Below, piece after piece: positions 26,895-36,558 of a stretch of DNA of 64,000 nucleotides. Location: positions 2,356,001-2,420,000 of the forward strand of contig NZ_OMOI01000001.1 in NCBI RefSeq assembly GCF_900302485.1. The letters run 5' to 3'. The notes beneath the pieces are model-generated. The model saw only the letters and a list, made by a program, of their open reading frames with translations, ran no database searches and had not been told where the DNA came from. A program made the translations under genes and the position numbers. Numbering within the stretch: position 1 is the first letter of the stretch; each line of letters starts with the position of its first letter. This DNA comes from Aliiroseovarius pelagivivens (lineage in GTDB: Bacteria; Pseudomonadota; Alphaproteobacteria; Rhodobacterales; Rhodobacteraceae).

Positions 26895-28673
26895 TTACAG
26901 CGGCCAGAAGAACGGGATCAGGGCCGAGGCCAGAATGCCAACCGACAGGTTCAAGGGAATGCCCACCTTCAGGAAGTCCGAGAACTTGTACCCGCCCGGC
27001 CCGTAGACAAGCGTGTTGGTCTGATAGCCAATCGGGGTCGCAAAACTGGCTGACGCCGCCACCATCACCGCCACGACCAGAGGGCGCGGGTCCAAGCCCA
27101 GCGCGGTTGCCAGCCCAATAGCGATGGGTGTGACCACCACCGCCACGGCGTTGTTCGACACAAGCTCGGTCAGGACAGAGGTTAGCAGATAGATCGCCCA
27201 GACGATCAGGAAGGGCGGCAGTTTGCCCAACAGTGGCGCAATGCCTTCGGCTATCAATGCCACCGCGCCCGAGTTCTCCAGCGCAGCCCCGATGCCCAGC
27301 ATAGCGAAAATCAGCACCAGAAGACGCCCATCCACGGCCCCGAATGCCTCGTCCGCATCGATACACCGCGTCAGCAGCACCACGGCCACAGCCAAGACGG
27401 CCAACAGGAAAATCGGAGCAACGCCAAATCCCGCCAGCGCCACAAGTCCGATCAAAACGGCCACAGCGATCGGCGCATGGCCTCGACGATATTCACGATC
27501 CGACGGTGCGGTCACATCGACCAGATCCATGTCTTGAGCCAGACGTTGGATGTCTTCGGGGGCACCCTCAAGCAGAAGTGTATCGCCCACACGCACCACC
27601 AGTTCATCCAACTGACGGCCAATGTTCTGGTTCTTGCGGTGCACCGCCAGCGGATAAACACCATAACGGCGACGCAGACGCAGCTTGCCCAATTGCTTGC
27701 CGACCATTTTGCATCCAGGCGAGATCAGCACTTCGACCGTGGTCGTTTCTACCGCAGACACCTGATCAACGCGCTTCAGGCTCTTGTCGCGCTGAAGGCT
27801 AAGAAGCTCGGTCATTGCTGTCCGCAAAACGACGCGGTCACCGACCTGAAGAGTGACGCCTTCAAGGTTGCGGCGAAGCGAAGTATCGCCGCGCACCACG
27901 TCGACCAACCGCACGCCTTCGCGCTTGAACAGCTGCACACCGTTCACCTCGCGCCCGATCAGGTTGGATTCCGGCGGGATCACCGCCTCGGTAAAGAACT
28001 TCTTGCGGGATCTGTCAGACAGAAGCGTGGCCATGCTGTCGCGGTCCGGAAGGATCTTCGGCGCGATGAAACGCAGGTAAAACATGCCCCAGATGACCAG
28101 AACGATACCCAAAGGAGTGACCTCGAAGATCGTGAACGGCTCAAGGCCACCTTCACGCGCCACACCATCCACCAGAAGGTTGGTCGAGGTCCCGATCAGC
28201 GTCAGTGTGCCCCCCAGAATGGCCCCATAGCTGAGCGGGATCAGCAGTTTCGAGGCCGATTTGCCGATCTTCTTGGCCAGCTGAATAAAGACTGGGATCA
28301 TCACCACGACCACTGGTGTGTTAGACACAACAGCGGACGAGATCACGACGAAACCCATAAGGGACGACAACGCCAGCATCGGGCTGTGTTCAGCCTGCTT
28401 CTCGGCAATCTGTGTGAACCACTGAAGCGCTCCGGTCCGTACCAGCGCGCCCATCACGATGAACATCGCTGCGATGGTCCATGGGGCTGGGTTCGACAGC
28501 ACCTCGAGCGCGCTTTCATAGTCCAGAATGCCCATGACCAGCATGATCGAGACACCGCCAATGGCGACGACCTCGGTTGGGAAGCTTTCTCGCAAGAACA
28601 GGATGAACATCCCGCCCACTGTCATCAGGGCAATCACCGCCTGTGTGGTGGCGCTGAACTCGAATAAACCCAT
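26895..28673 (-). CDS. SLC13-family permease with two RCK_C domains
   Basis: The 592-residue protein matches the layout of the convergent neighbour: helices with GTSTNLLVDG, RCK_C domains at about residues 210-290 and 305-385, and a second helix block with SNNAVAVVVTP and PIGYQTNTLVYGPGGYKFSD. The motif GGYKFSD near the C terminus is shared with its paralogue. Start ATG 28673 has GGGGA upstream. The gene lies 95 bp after ymdB on the same strand and is followed without a gap by a small unknown gene. The transported anion is not known. Confidence 0.9.
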   Translation of the reverse strand: MGLFEFSATTQAVIALMTVGGMFILFLRESFPTEVVAIGGVSIMLVMGILDYESALEVLSNPAPWTIAAMFIVMGALVRTGALQWFTQIAEKQAEHSPMLALSSLMGFVVISSAVVSNTPVVVVMIPVFIQLAKKIGKSASKLLIPLSYGAILGGTLTLIGTSTNLLVDGVAREGGLEPFTIFEVTPLGIVLVIWGMFYLRFIAPKILPDRDSMATLLSDRSRKKFFTEAVIPPESNLIGREVNGVQLFKREGVRLVDVVRGDTSLRRNLEGVTLQVGDRVVLRTAMTELLSLQRDKSLKRVDQVSAVETTTVEVLISPGCKMVGKQLGKLRLRRRYGVYPLAVHRKNQNIGRQLDELVVRVGDTLLLEGAPEDIQRLAQDMDLVDVTAPSDREYRRGHAPIAVAVLIGLVALAGFGVAPIFLLAVLAVAVVLLTRCIDADEAFGAVDGRLLVLIFAMLGIGAALENSGAVALIAEGIAPLLGKLPPFLIVWAIYLLTSVLTELVSNNAVAVVVTPIAIGLATALGLDPRPLVVAVMVAASASFATPIGYQTNTLVYGPGGYKFSDFLKVGIPLNLSVGILASALIPFFWPL

Positions 28674-28768
28674 GCAATGTCCCCGTTTAATCGCTTGGAC
28701 CAGTTTTGCCCTGCGCATGTGACATGGGCAAGCACGGTTTTTCGATCAGCCGGAATTTGACGAAAGTC

Positions 28769-29593
28769 TTAACCGGCATCCAAGGGGGATGCGTTCTGAA
28801 GCCGTCCGCCGTTGCGCACCATTTGAACCCGCGTGGCCTTGCCCGTGCGATCATCAGTTTCGATGTACAGCCCCGACAACGTGGCTTCGCCTTCGGCGGG
28901 GGTGAAGCGACCCTTTGCCATGCCAGTCACAAACCGGCGCATAGGTTCTTCCTTCTGCATGCCGATCACACTGTTGTAATCGCCACACATCCCGGCATCC
29001 GCCATAAACGCCGTACCTTTGGACAGAATCTGCGCGTCACCTGTCGGGATATGCGTATGCGTGCCCACAACCACACTGGCGCGTCCGTCGCACCAATGAC
29101 CGATGGCCATCTTCTCGGAGGTCGCTTCGCAATGGATATCAACCAAAGACGCCTGCACCGCCCCACCCAGAGTGTGACGCTTCAGAACCAGATCAACGGC
29201 CGAGAACGGATCGTCAAAAGCCCGCTTCATAAAGACCTGTCCCAGCACCTGCGTGACCAGGATTTTGCGTCCGCGCACATCTGTAAAAACCCGCGCGCCA
29301 ACACCGGGACAATCTTTTGCAAAGTTCAAGGGGCGGATGATACGCTTTTCCTGCTCGCAGAAGCTCAGCATATCGCGTTGATCGAACGCATGATCCCCAA
29401 GGGTGATCACGTCCACGCCCGCATCAAGAATCGTTTTCGCATGTCCGGCATTCAGCCCATGCCCGCTGGTAGCGTTTTCGCCATTTGCCACGACGAAATC
29501 GAGCTTCCAGTCATTCCGCAGCGTCTTCAGCCGCTCCGTCACCGCGCGCCGTCCAGCGCGCCCCATGATGTCACCAAGAAAGAGTATTTTCAT
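28769..29593 (-). CDS. ymdB: YmdB-family metallophosphoesterase
   Basis: The 274-residue protein begins MKILFLGDIMGRAGRRAV and has NGENATSGHGLN, LGDHAFDQRD and GTHTHIPTGD, the metal-binding motifs of the YmdB (TIGR00282) phosphoesterases. The Bacillus member hydrolyses cyclic nucleotides and influences development. Here it follows the 5-formyltetrahydrofolate cyclo-ligase gene by 73 bp on the same strand, a common alphaproteobacterial neighbour. The physiological substrate in this group is unsettled. Confidence 0.92.
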   Translation of the reverse strand: MKILFLGDIMGRAGRRAVTERLKTLRNDWKLDFVVANGENATSGHGLNAGHAKTILDAGVDVITLGDHAFDQRDMLSFCEQEKRIIRPLNFAKDCPGVGARVFTDVRGRKILVTQVLGQVFMKRAFDDPFSAVDLVLKRHTLGGAVQASLVDIHCEATSEKMAIGHWCDGRASVVVGTHTHIPTGDAQILSKGTAFMADAGMCGDYNSVIGMQKEEPMRRFVTGMAKGRFTPAEGEATLSGLYIETDDRTGKATRVQMVRNGGRLQNASPLDAG

Positions 29594-29666
29594 GGGACGT
29601 AGCCCTAGGCGGCTTTCGTCCCAAGGGCAAGCGTTTGGCGCAAACTACCCTGCAGTCACGGAGGGG

Positions 29667-30227
29667 TCAGAACCAGATCACACCCTCGTCGGTCACAATC
29701 GCGTCCAACGGTTGGTCCGTAGGCTCTAGGGGCAAATCCTCGGCCTGTTGCGCGCCATAGGCATATCCGATGGCCAAAGTTGGCCGTTGGGCCCGCAGCC
29801 CCTCCAACGTGCGATCATAGAAACCGCCACCGTAGCCCAGACGCCCACCCTTGCGATCAAACGCCACCAGCGGGACGACGACCACCTCGGGTGTGATGAA
29901 CTCAAGCTTAGCTGGCACTTGCGCACCAAACGGACCGTCCACCATGTCGCTGTCCGGACGCCAGCTGGCGAATTTCAGGGGCAGCCCTTGACTCTCGATG
30001 TAAGGCACGCCAATCGAAGACCACGCCGCCATGGCTGCCATCGCGGGCAGCGGATTGATCTCGGTCCGGATGGGCATATAGCCCGTCATCACTTTGCCTT
30101 TGTGGTCGCTCAGCACCGAAATCAGATGGGCCACGCCCAGCGCAGAACGCGCTTCGGAATGAGCCTCTTTCCGGCGGGCAAAAGCCGCCTTGCGGGCGGC
30201 CGCTTTCACTGCAGTCAGGTCGGTCAT
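29667..30227 (-). CDS. 5-formyltetrahydrofolate cyclo-ligase
   Basis: The 186-residue enzyme converts 5-formyltetrahydrofolate to 5,10-methenyltetrahydrofolate with ATP. It has the basic N-terminal segment KAAARKAAFARRKEAH, the substrate region MTGYMPIRTEINPL, and the nucleotide-binding GGRLGYGGGFYDRTL motif. It lies 21 bp downstream of mgtE and upstream of ymdB, so all are probably co-transcribed. In many bacteria 6S RNA lies just before this gene; here the gap is too short to hold it. Confidence 0.95.
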   Translation of the reverse strand: MTDLTAVKAAARKAAFARRKEAHSEARSALGVAHLISVLSDHKGKVMTGYMPIRTEINPLPAMAAMAAWSSIGVPYIESQGLPLKFASWRPDSDMVDGPFGAQVPAKLEFITPEVVVVPLVAFDRKGGRLGYGGGFYDRTLEGLRAQRPTLAIGYAYGAQQAEDLPLEPTDQPLDAIVTDEGVIWF

Positions 30228-30248
30228 GTCGGGATCCAGTCAGGGTCG

Positions 30249-31634
30249 TCAGATCAGCAATACGGCGGCAAGGCCAAGGAAGGCGAAGAACCCCACGACA
30301 TCCGTCACCGTGGTCACGAACGCACCCGAGGCCAGTGCCGGGTCGATATCCATTCGGTCCAGCACCACTGGGATAATAACGCCTGCCAGCCCCGCGATCA
30401 CAAGGTTCACGACCATCGCCACGGCGATCACGACACCAAGAAGCGGTGTGCTGAACCAAATGACACCGACGACCCCCATGACCACAGCAAAGATGATCCC
30501 GTTGACCAACCCAACGGCGGCTTCACGCCAGATCACCCGCCACAAGTTCGCGGATGTAAGGTCTTTGGTGGCAATCGCGCGCACGGCTACGGTCAGGGAT
30601 TGCGTACCCGCATTGCCGCCCATCGAAGCAACGATCGGCATCAGCACTGCCAAAGCGACAAATTGGGCAATGACTTCGTCAAATTGGGCAATCACCAGCG
30701 ACGCCAAGATTGACGTTACCAGGTTCACCGCCAACCACGGGAAGCGCCGCTTGGTGGTGTCCACAATCTTGTCCGACAACGAGCTTTCTTCGTCCACACC
30801 CGCCAGTCGCAGGATGTCTTCTTCGTGCTCTTCATCCAAAATGGCCATCGCGTCGTCGATGGTGATCACACCGACCAGACGTTCATCCGCGTCCACAACA
30901 GGGGCCGAAATAAGGTGGTACTGGTTGAAGGCATAGGCGACCTCGCCTTCGTCCTGCAGGACGGGGATCGTGCGGAAGCTTTCTTCAGTAATGTCGGTCA
31001 ACGGCACCTCACGCGCGCTGCCCATCAGGCGGCCCAGCGTGACATAGCCCGTCGGGCGCATGCGCGGATCGACCAAGATCACGTGATAGAACTGTTCTGG
31101 AAGATCGTCCTGAGACCTTAGGAAATCAATGGTTTGACCAACGTTCCAGTGATCGGGCGCCACGACCAGCTCGCGCTGCATCAGACGGCCAGCTGATTCC
31201 TCGGGGTAGGAAAGCGACTGTTCGACCACCACCCGGTCGTCGTCGTCCAGCGCCTCGAGAACGGCTTCGGTCTGCGGGTCGTCCAGATCCTCGATCAGGT
31301 CAACAACGTCATCCGTTTCAAGAACACGCACGGCCTCGGCCAGAACAGCGGGTTCCATGGCGTGGACAACATCCTCGCGCAGGCGCTCGTCCAATTCAGA
31401 CAGCACTTCGCCATCAAACTTGTCGCCATAGAGGCGCACGAATGTGTCGCGCTCGTCTTCTGGAAGCTGCTCGACAAGGTCGGCGATGTCAGCGGCGTGA
31501 AGTGGATCCAGAATGGCCAGAAGCGCTGGACCGTCTTCAGCGGCCAACGCGTTTCGGACCGGGCCAAAAATCTCGCGATCGAGTTCGTAGTCGCCTTCTT
31601 CGGGCGCGTTATCGTTATGTTGATCATCCAGCAT
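30249..31634 (-). CDS. mgtE: Magnesium transporter MgtE
   Basis: The 461-residue protein has the MgtE order: an acidic N-terminal domain (residues about 20-140), tandem CBS domains (about 145-270) and a five-helix membrane domain with MPIVASMGGNAGTQSL. MgtE is a Mg2+ channel gated by its cytoplasmic Mg2+-sensing domains. ATG 31634 is chosen because GGAGGG lies just upstream; the longer frame to 31751 is not conserved in composition. It begins a minus-strand run with the cyclo-ligase and ymdB. Confidence 0.95.
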   Translation of the reverse strand: MLDDQHNDNAPEEGDYELDREIFGPVRNALAAEDGPALLAILDPLHAADIADLVEQLPEDERDTFVRLYGDKFDGEVLSELDERLREDVVHAMEPAVLAEAVRVLETDDVVDLIEDLDDPQTEAVLEALDDDDRVVVEQSLSYPEESAGRLMQRELVVAPDHWNVGQTIDFLRSQDDLPEQFYHVILVDPRMRPTGYVTLGRLMGSAREVPLTDITEESFRTIPVLQDEGEVAYAFNQYHLISAPVVDADERLVGVITIDDAMAILDEEHEEDILRLAGVDEESSLSDKIVDTTKRRFPWLAVNLVTSILASLVIAQFDEVIAQFVALAVLMPIVASMGGNAGTQSLTVAVRAIATKDLTSANLWRVIWREAAVGLVNGIIFAVVMGVVGVIWFSTPLLGVVIAVAMVVNLVIAGLAGVIIPVVLDRMDIDPALASGAFVTTVTDVVGFFAFLGLAAVLLI

Positions 31635-31761
31635 CGCGCGCCCTCCGTCCGATGTTTGGGCTGACCATAGGCCAAGCCATCCCGCAAGTGAACCAGCAGA
31701 AAGGCATTGAACCGGGGATTTTCGCAGCCTACCGTAAACGGCGGCGATCAAGGAGGTTCCT

Positions 31762-33045
31762 ATGGAACTGCTTTTGGGACAGGTTCTTCAATTCAACGAT
31801 ACTCCGTTTCAGGGGCGCCCCGAGGATGCGGCGACGCATATCCAGCGCGGCGCTGTGTTGGTGAAGGATGGTGTGATTGCAGATGTAGGCGAAGCAGACG
31901 CCCTGCGCGCCCAGCACCCCGATGCCAGTGTGACCGATATGGGTGATGCGCTGTTGTCGCCCGGCTTCGTCGACACGCATGTTCATTATCCCCAGACCGC
32001 CATTATTGCGTCTTGGGGTAAACGGCTGATCGATTGGCTGAACAGCTATACCTTTCCCGAGGAAAGCCGGTTTGGCGACGCAAGCCACGCCACCCAGATC
32101 GCCGAGACCTATTTTGATCTTGTGACAGCAGCAGGCACCACCACGACGGTCAGCTATTGCACAATTCATCCCGAAAGCGTTGACGCCTATTTCACGGCAG
32201 CCCAGACACGCGGGCTGCGGGTGCTTGGCGGCAAGACCTGCATGGATCGCAACGCTCCGGACAATCTGCAAGACACCGCACAGACGGCCTATGACGACAG
32301 CAAAGCCCTGCTTGAACGCTGGCACGGGCAAGACCGGCTGTCCTACGTGATCACGCCGCGCTTTGCGCCGACCTCGACCCCAGAACAACTGGAGGCATTG
32401 GGGGCGCTCTGGGCCGAGCGTCCAGACCTGCTGATGCAGACCCATATCAGCGAACAGCACGAGGAAATCGCGTGGGTTGCGGATCTCTTCCCTGATGCGC
32501 GGGATTATCTGGATGTGTACGAAAAATTCGGGCTGGTCCGCAAAGGTGCACTGCTGGGTCATGCGATCCACCTGACCGAACGCGAACGCGACCGGATTCG
32601 TGAACTGGACGCCAGCCTTATTCACTGCCCGACGTCAAACACGTTCATCGGGTCAGGGCTATTTGACATGCAGGGGCTGATGGCTCAGGGGCATCGGATC
32701 GGACTGGCGACTGACACCGGTGGCGGGTCCAGCTTCTCGATGCTGCGCACCATGGCCGCAGCTTATGAGGTCGGGCAACTCTCAGGCACAGCGCTGCATC
32801 CGGCGCAATTGTGGTGGCTGGCAACCGCAGGGTCTGCCGCGGCGATCCATCTGGAGGACAAGATTGGCCGCCTGACCCCGGGATACGAGGCCGACATCAT
32901 CGCGGTCGATCTGGCATCAACCCCCGGGATCGCCCAACGCGCAGCGCGGGCCGAAAGCATTTGGGAAGCAGTCTTCCCAACCATCATGATGGGAGACGAC
33001 CGGGCAATTGCAGCGGTCTGGGCCGGGGGCAAGAAAATCAGGTAA
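31762..33045 (+). CDS. guaD: Guanine deaminase
   Basis: The 427-residue amidohydrolase converts guanine to xanthine. It has the zinc ligands in DTHVHYPQ (His73, His75), the substrate-binding LIDWLNSYTFPEE, HISEQHEE, HAIHLTERE and the ATDTGGG aspartate. These match guanine deaminase rather than cytosine deaminase or chlorohydrolase relatives. AAGGAGG lies five bases before the ATG. It is divergent from mgtE; no purine-degradation partners are adjacent. Confidence 0.93.
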   Translation: MELLLGQVLQFNDTPFQGRPEDAATHIQRGAVLVKDGVIADVGEADALRAQHPDASVTDMGDALLSPGFVDTHVHYPQTAIIASWGKRLIDWLNSYTFPEESRFGDASHATQIAETYFDLVTAAGTTTTVSYCTIHPESVDAYFTAAQTRGLRVLGGKTCMDRNAPDNLQDTAQTAYDDSKALLERWHGQDRLSYVITPRFAPTSTPEQLEALGALWAERPDLLMQTHISEQHEEIAWVADLFPDARDYLDVYEKFGLVRKGALLGHAIHLTERERDRIRELDASLIHCPTSNTFIGSGLFDMQGLMAQGHRIGLATDTGGGSSFSMLRTMAAAYEVGQLSGTALHPAQLWWLATAGSAAAIHLEDKIGRLTPGYEADIIAVDLASTPGIAQRAARAESIWEAVFPTIMMGDDRAIAAVWAGGKKIR

Positions 33046-33068
33046 GCATCTGTCTGGACGGTCTGGCC

Positions 33069-33872
33069 TCAGACCTTCGACAGCACCTCAAGCGCCTGCG
33101 CGTGAAGGTCTGCATTGGCGGCAGCCACAACACGGCCACCCTGATGCACCGGACCGCCCTGCCAGTCGGTCACGATCCCACCTGCGGCCTCGATCACTGC
33201 AATCGGAGCCTGAACGTCGTAGGACTGCAAACCTGCTTCGATCACCATGTCGATCTGTCCGGCGGCGACCAGCCCATAGGCGTAACAATCCATGCCATAG
33301 CGCGTCAGCTTGGCCCGGTGCGACACTGCATGAAACGCCTCGCCTTCTTCGGCGGTGCCGACTTCTGGGAATGTGGTGAACAGGATCGCATCAGACAGGT
33401 CCGAGGTTGTACGGGTCTTCAAATCGCGCCGACCCAGTGGCCCTTCGACCCATGCTTCACCGAAGCCGCCAAGGAAACGTTCTTTGATATAGGGTTGGTC
33501 GATGATGCCCAGCTGCGGGCCGGTGTCTGGCCCGACAGCAATCAACACGCCCCATGTGGGCGTGCCGGACAGAAAGCCACGCGTGCCGTCAATCGGGTCC
33601 AACACCCACGTCAGGCCACTGGTGCCCTCTTTCGCACCGAACTCTTCGCCAAAGATCGCATCCTCGGGGCGCAGCTCCGCCAGAAGTTCACGCATGACTT
33701 TCTCGGCCGCCCGATCCCCTTCCGTGACCGGATCAAAGCCTTCTGCAAGCTTGTTGTCCGCCGTCAGATCTGATGATCGGAAGAATGGCAGAACCGCCTC
33801 ACGCGCTGCATCTGCCAAAGCGTTTGCAACGCGAATAAGGTCAGTCTGAGTGTGTGCGTCCAACGTCTGCAT
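33069..33872 (-). CDS. hisN: Histidinol-phosphatase of the inositol monophosphatase family
   Basis: The 267-residue protein has the metal-binding motifs of the inositol monophosphatase superfamily: GEEFG (Glu76, Glu77), LDPIDGTRGF (Asp92, Asp95) and QSYDVQAPIAVIEAAGG near residue 220. The sequence resembles HisN-type histidinol-phosphate phosphatases, used in alphaproteobacteria in place of the HisB phosphatase domain. It is a single gene convergent with guaD. Assignment to inositol-1-phosphatase is the main alternative. Confidence 0.82.
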   Translation of the reverse strand: MQTLDAHTQTDLIRVANALADAAREAVLPFFRSSDLTADNKLAEGFDPVTEGDRAAEKVMRELLAELRPEDAIFGEEFGAKEGTSGLTWVLDPIDGTRGFLSGTPTWGVLIAVGPDTGPQLGIIDQPYIKERFLGGFGEAWVEGPLGRRDLKTRTTSDLSDAILFTTFPEVGTAEEGEAFHAVSHRAKLTRYGMDCYAYGLVAAGQIDMVIEAGLQSYDVQAPIAVIEAAGGIVTDWQGGPVHQGGRVVAAANADLHAQALEVLSKV

Positions 33873-33931
33873 CGCCGATCCCCTATGCTGTCATAAGCGC
33901 GGTACCAGCGATGCCCAAGTCACGTCAAGCG

Positions 33932-34300
33932 TCAGGCGACATCTGACAATACGCGCGCCAGTTCAAACAAGCGGCGGCGTTGGTTTTCTGGAATAGCGTA
34001 ATAGCTGCGCACCAGCTCCAGCGCTTCCTTGTCGGCAAGGATATCGCTCGGCACGGCGCCATCATCCACTTCATTCGCGTGGTTTTCCAACCCTTCGAAG
34101 AAGAAGTTGACGGGCACGGACAAGGCTGCAGCCATGTCCCAAAGTCGAGACGCCGACACACGGTTCATGCCGGTCTCGTATTTCTGAATTTGTTGGAACT
34201 TGATGCCGACTTTCTCGGCCAATTGATGCTGGGTCATGCCCACCATCCAACGCCGATGGCGTACTCGTTTGCCTACATGGATATCCACAGGATGCTTCAT
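33932..34300 (-). CDS. XRE-family helix-turn-helix regulator
   Basis: The 122-residue protein has a helix-turn-helix at residues about 10-65 (GKRVRHRRWMVGMTQHQLAEKVGIKFQQIQKYE in blocks, then RVSASRLWDMAAALSVPVNFFF) and an acidic-then-basic C-terminal helix. This form, with SVPVNFFFEGL, is common and conserved in Rhodobacteraceae. GAGGAG precedes the ATG at 34300; a longer frame to 34471 is not supported. Its target genes are unknown. Confidence 0.9.
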   Translation of the reverse strand: MKHPVDIHVGKRVRHRRWMVGMTQHQLAEKVGIKFQQIQKYETGMNRVSASRLWDMAAALSVPVNFFFEGLENHANEVDDGAVPSDILADKEALELVRSYYAIPENQRRRLFELARVLSDVA

Positions 34301-34596
34301 CCAACAACTCCTCGTTAACAAGCTGCAAAGCAGCCTTACATAATTCCTACGCAACACTCGCCGCGTCAGCGAATGAAAAAGATACAATCGAGCACTAGAG
34401 ACAAGAAGGGACGGCGAGTGCAGAAAGCCGCTCACCACCCTTGCGGGTGAAACCCCGCATAGCCCGCGCACAAGTGCTCCCTAACATATTCAAGAAAGCA
34501 TTGCAATTTAACCCGTTAATCGGCTTGGGCAAAGTTGCGGCTGTGACCCTCTCGATTTTTCCTTATTACCGCGCTACATCACCATCAGGAGGCCCC

Positions 34597-35568
34597 ATGA
34601 GAACATTTCGCGTTACAGAACTGGGCAAACGCCCTGCATTGACAGACATGCAGCCCTTGCCCATCGACCCCGGTCAGGCGCGCGTGGATATCCGCGCCTG
34701 CGGCTTAAACTTTGCCGACCTTCTGATGACCAAAGGAAGCTATCAGGACACGCCGGACGTCCCGTTTTCTCTTGGGATGGAGCCTGCAGGCATCGTGACC
34801 GAACTTGGACCAGATACTGATGGCCCTGCCGCCGGCACGCGCGTTGTCGTGTTCTCAGGCAAAGATGGGCTGGCCGACGAAGGCGTGTTTCCTGCGGATC
34901 GGTGCCTTCCTTTGCCCGACAACATGAGCTTTGAAGACGCCGCTGCGTTCCAGATCGCTTATGGCACAAGCCATGTTGCGCTGGATTACAAAGCACGCCT
35001 TCAGCCCGGCGAGACCTTGCTGGTGCTCGGCGCCGCGGGCGGCGTCGGCTTGACGGCTGTCGAGATCGGCAAAGTGATGGGCGCACGGGTCATTGCCTGC
35101 GCACGCGGGGCTGACAAGCTTGAGATCTGCAAACGTGCAGGGGCGGATCACGTCATAGACAGCACCGCCGAAGACATCCGCGAGGCCGTGAAGGCCCTTG
35201 GCGGTGCAGATGTGGTCTATGACGCTGTAGGTGGCGAACAAGGCGAGGCTGCGTTCCGCGCCACGAAACCCGATGGGCGGTTTCTGTTTATCGGGTTCGC
35301 CTCAGGCAACATGCCTAACCTGAAGCCAAACCACATGCTGGTGAAGAACATCACCACAATCGGGCTGTACTGGGGTGGCTATTTGAAGTTCAAACCTGAG
35401 GTTCTGACCGATAGTTTGCGCCAGCTTCTGGACTGGTATGCGCAGGGCAAGATCAACCCTCATGTCAGTCACACCCTGCCGCTTGAACAGGCCGAGGATG
35501 CGCTAGAGCTTTTGCGCAGTCGCAAATCCACCGGCAAGGTCGTGGTCACGATGGGGCCGAACAGCTAG
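34597..35568 (+). CDS. NADPH:quinone oxidoreductase (zinc-independent MDR family)
   Basis: The 323-residue medium-chain dehydrogenase/reductase starts MRTFRVTELGKRPALTD and has the N-terminal GroES-like domain (IRACGLNFADLLMTKGSY) followed by a Rossmann domain with LGAAGGVGLTAVEIGK near residue 148. It lacks the structural-zinc cysteine cluster, as in quinone oxidoreductases. It may reduce quinones or enones. AGGAGG at 34587-34592 supports the ATG at 34597. The 296-bp divergent region upstream separates it from the XRE regulator. Confidence 0.88.
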   Translation: MRTFRVTELGKRPALTDMQPLPIDPGQARVDIRACGLNFADLLMTKGSYQDTPDVPFSLGMEPAGIVTELGPDTDGPAAGTRVVVFSGKDGLADEGVFPADRCLPLPDNMSFEDAAAFQIAYGTSHVALDYKARLQPGETLLVLGAAGGVGLTAVEIGKVMGARVIACARGADKLEICKRAGADHVIDSTAEDIREAVKALGGADVVYDAVGGEQGEAAFRATKPDGRFLFIGFASGNMPNLKPNHMLVKNITTIGLYWGGYLKFKPEVLTDSLRQLLDWYAQGKINPHVSHTLPLEQAEDALELLRSRKSTGKVVVTMGPNS

Positions 35569-35583
35569 GCCCCACCGAGGGCC

Positions 35584-36435
35584 TTACAGTTCGTCAAAGG
35601 CACGCCGGATCATGATCAGAAGATCGTCCATCGCCTGATTGCTGCTTTTGGCGGCGTACATGTTCACTTGCGTCACCGCGAGGTCCGGCAGCGCGCCGCC
35701 ATGATCGACCAAATCCAGATCACTGCGCACTGTGCCTTCGATCACCGCATGAACGGCGAGGTCCGCAGACAGTGACGCTTCGATGGTACGGGTCGAATCG
35801 CTTTCGACCCCCATTTCCCACGCGATGCCTGCCTCGTCCAACGCCTGCTGCACCCCTTTGCGGAAGATGCAGTTGTGCTCGAATGCCAGGCGCAATGGGC
35901 GTTGACGCCACGCCTGCCCCCCCGGTGCACCAACCCAAACCAATGGAAGGGCCGTTAGGGTCTCGCCACCAGCATCCATGTCCTCTTCCGTGGTCAGGAT
36001 AGCGTCACATTCCCCCCGCGCGAACATCGCCTTCAACCGGCTGGTATAAGACGAGATCAGCTGAACCCGCATCCGTGGATAGGCCGCGTGGAACTGGCGC
36101 AAAACCTTGGGAATCGCTGGATAGACGACGTCGGCGGGCACCCCCAGAACGACCTCGCCCTCAAATGCCTGATCGGTCAGGCGCGCGTAAACCTCGTCAT
36201 TCAGACGCAAGATGCGGCGCGCATATCCCAGCAGCTGCTCGCCATCTGCGGTCAGGGACACGCCCCGCCCAGATCTGTCCAGCAACGGACGCCCCAGACT
36301 TTCCTCGAGACGTTTCAGCTGCATGGACACCGCTGATTGCGTCAGATGCAAAAGTCCGGCTGCACGGGTGACACCACCGGCATCTGCGACGGTCGCAAAA
36401 CTGCGCAATGCGGTCAGATCAAGATTACGCGGCAT
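35584..36435 (-). CDS. LysR-family transcriptional regulator
   Basis: The 283-residue protein has a LysR helix-turn-helix at residues 4-62 (LRSFATVADAGGVTRAAGLLHLTQSAVSMQ in blocks) and a periplasmic-binding-like effector domain. It is divergent from a DUF1127 gene. An ATGATT-N8-AATCAT inverted repeat at 36449-36468 lies just upstream of its start and has the T-N11-A form of LysR sites. The effector is not predictable. Confidence 0.92.
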   Translation of the reverse strand: MPRNLDLTALRSFATVADAGGVTRAAGLLHLTQSAVSMQLKRLEESLGRPLLDRSGRGVSLTADGEQLLGYARRILRLNDEVYARLTDQAFEGEVVLGVPADVVYPAIPKVLRQFHAAYPRMRVQLISSYTSRLKAMFARGECDAILTTEEDMDAGGETLTALPLVWVGAPGGQAWRQRPLRLAFEHNCIFRKGVQQALDEAGIAWEMGVESDSTRTIEASLSADLAVHAVIEGTVRSDLDLVDHGGALPDLAVTQVNMYAAKSSNQAMDDLLIMIRRAFDEL

Positions 36436-36448
36436 ATCAACTCCTGTG

Positions 36449-36468
36449 ATGATTCATTACAAAATCAT
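36449..36468. promoter_or_regulatory. Candidate LysR-type binding site
   Basis: ATGATT (36449-36454) and AATCAT (36463-36468) flank an eight-base spacer, giving a T-N11-A type palindrome 13 bp upstream of the lysR start and 90 bp upstream of the DUF1127 gene. Position fits autoregulation plus control of the divergent gene. Confidence 0.45.
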
Positions 36469-36558
36469 TCATTTTACTTATCCCTCACGATCAACCATAA
36501 CAATCACGAAATTTGATGCAACACACATCATTCATCGCAATCACGAAGGAGAGACGAG

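Noticed and set aside
30228..30248. 6S RNA upstream of the 5-formyltetrahydrofolate cyclo-ligase
   Set aside because: The gap to mgtE is only 21 bp, too short for 6S RNA.
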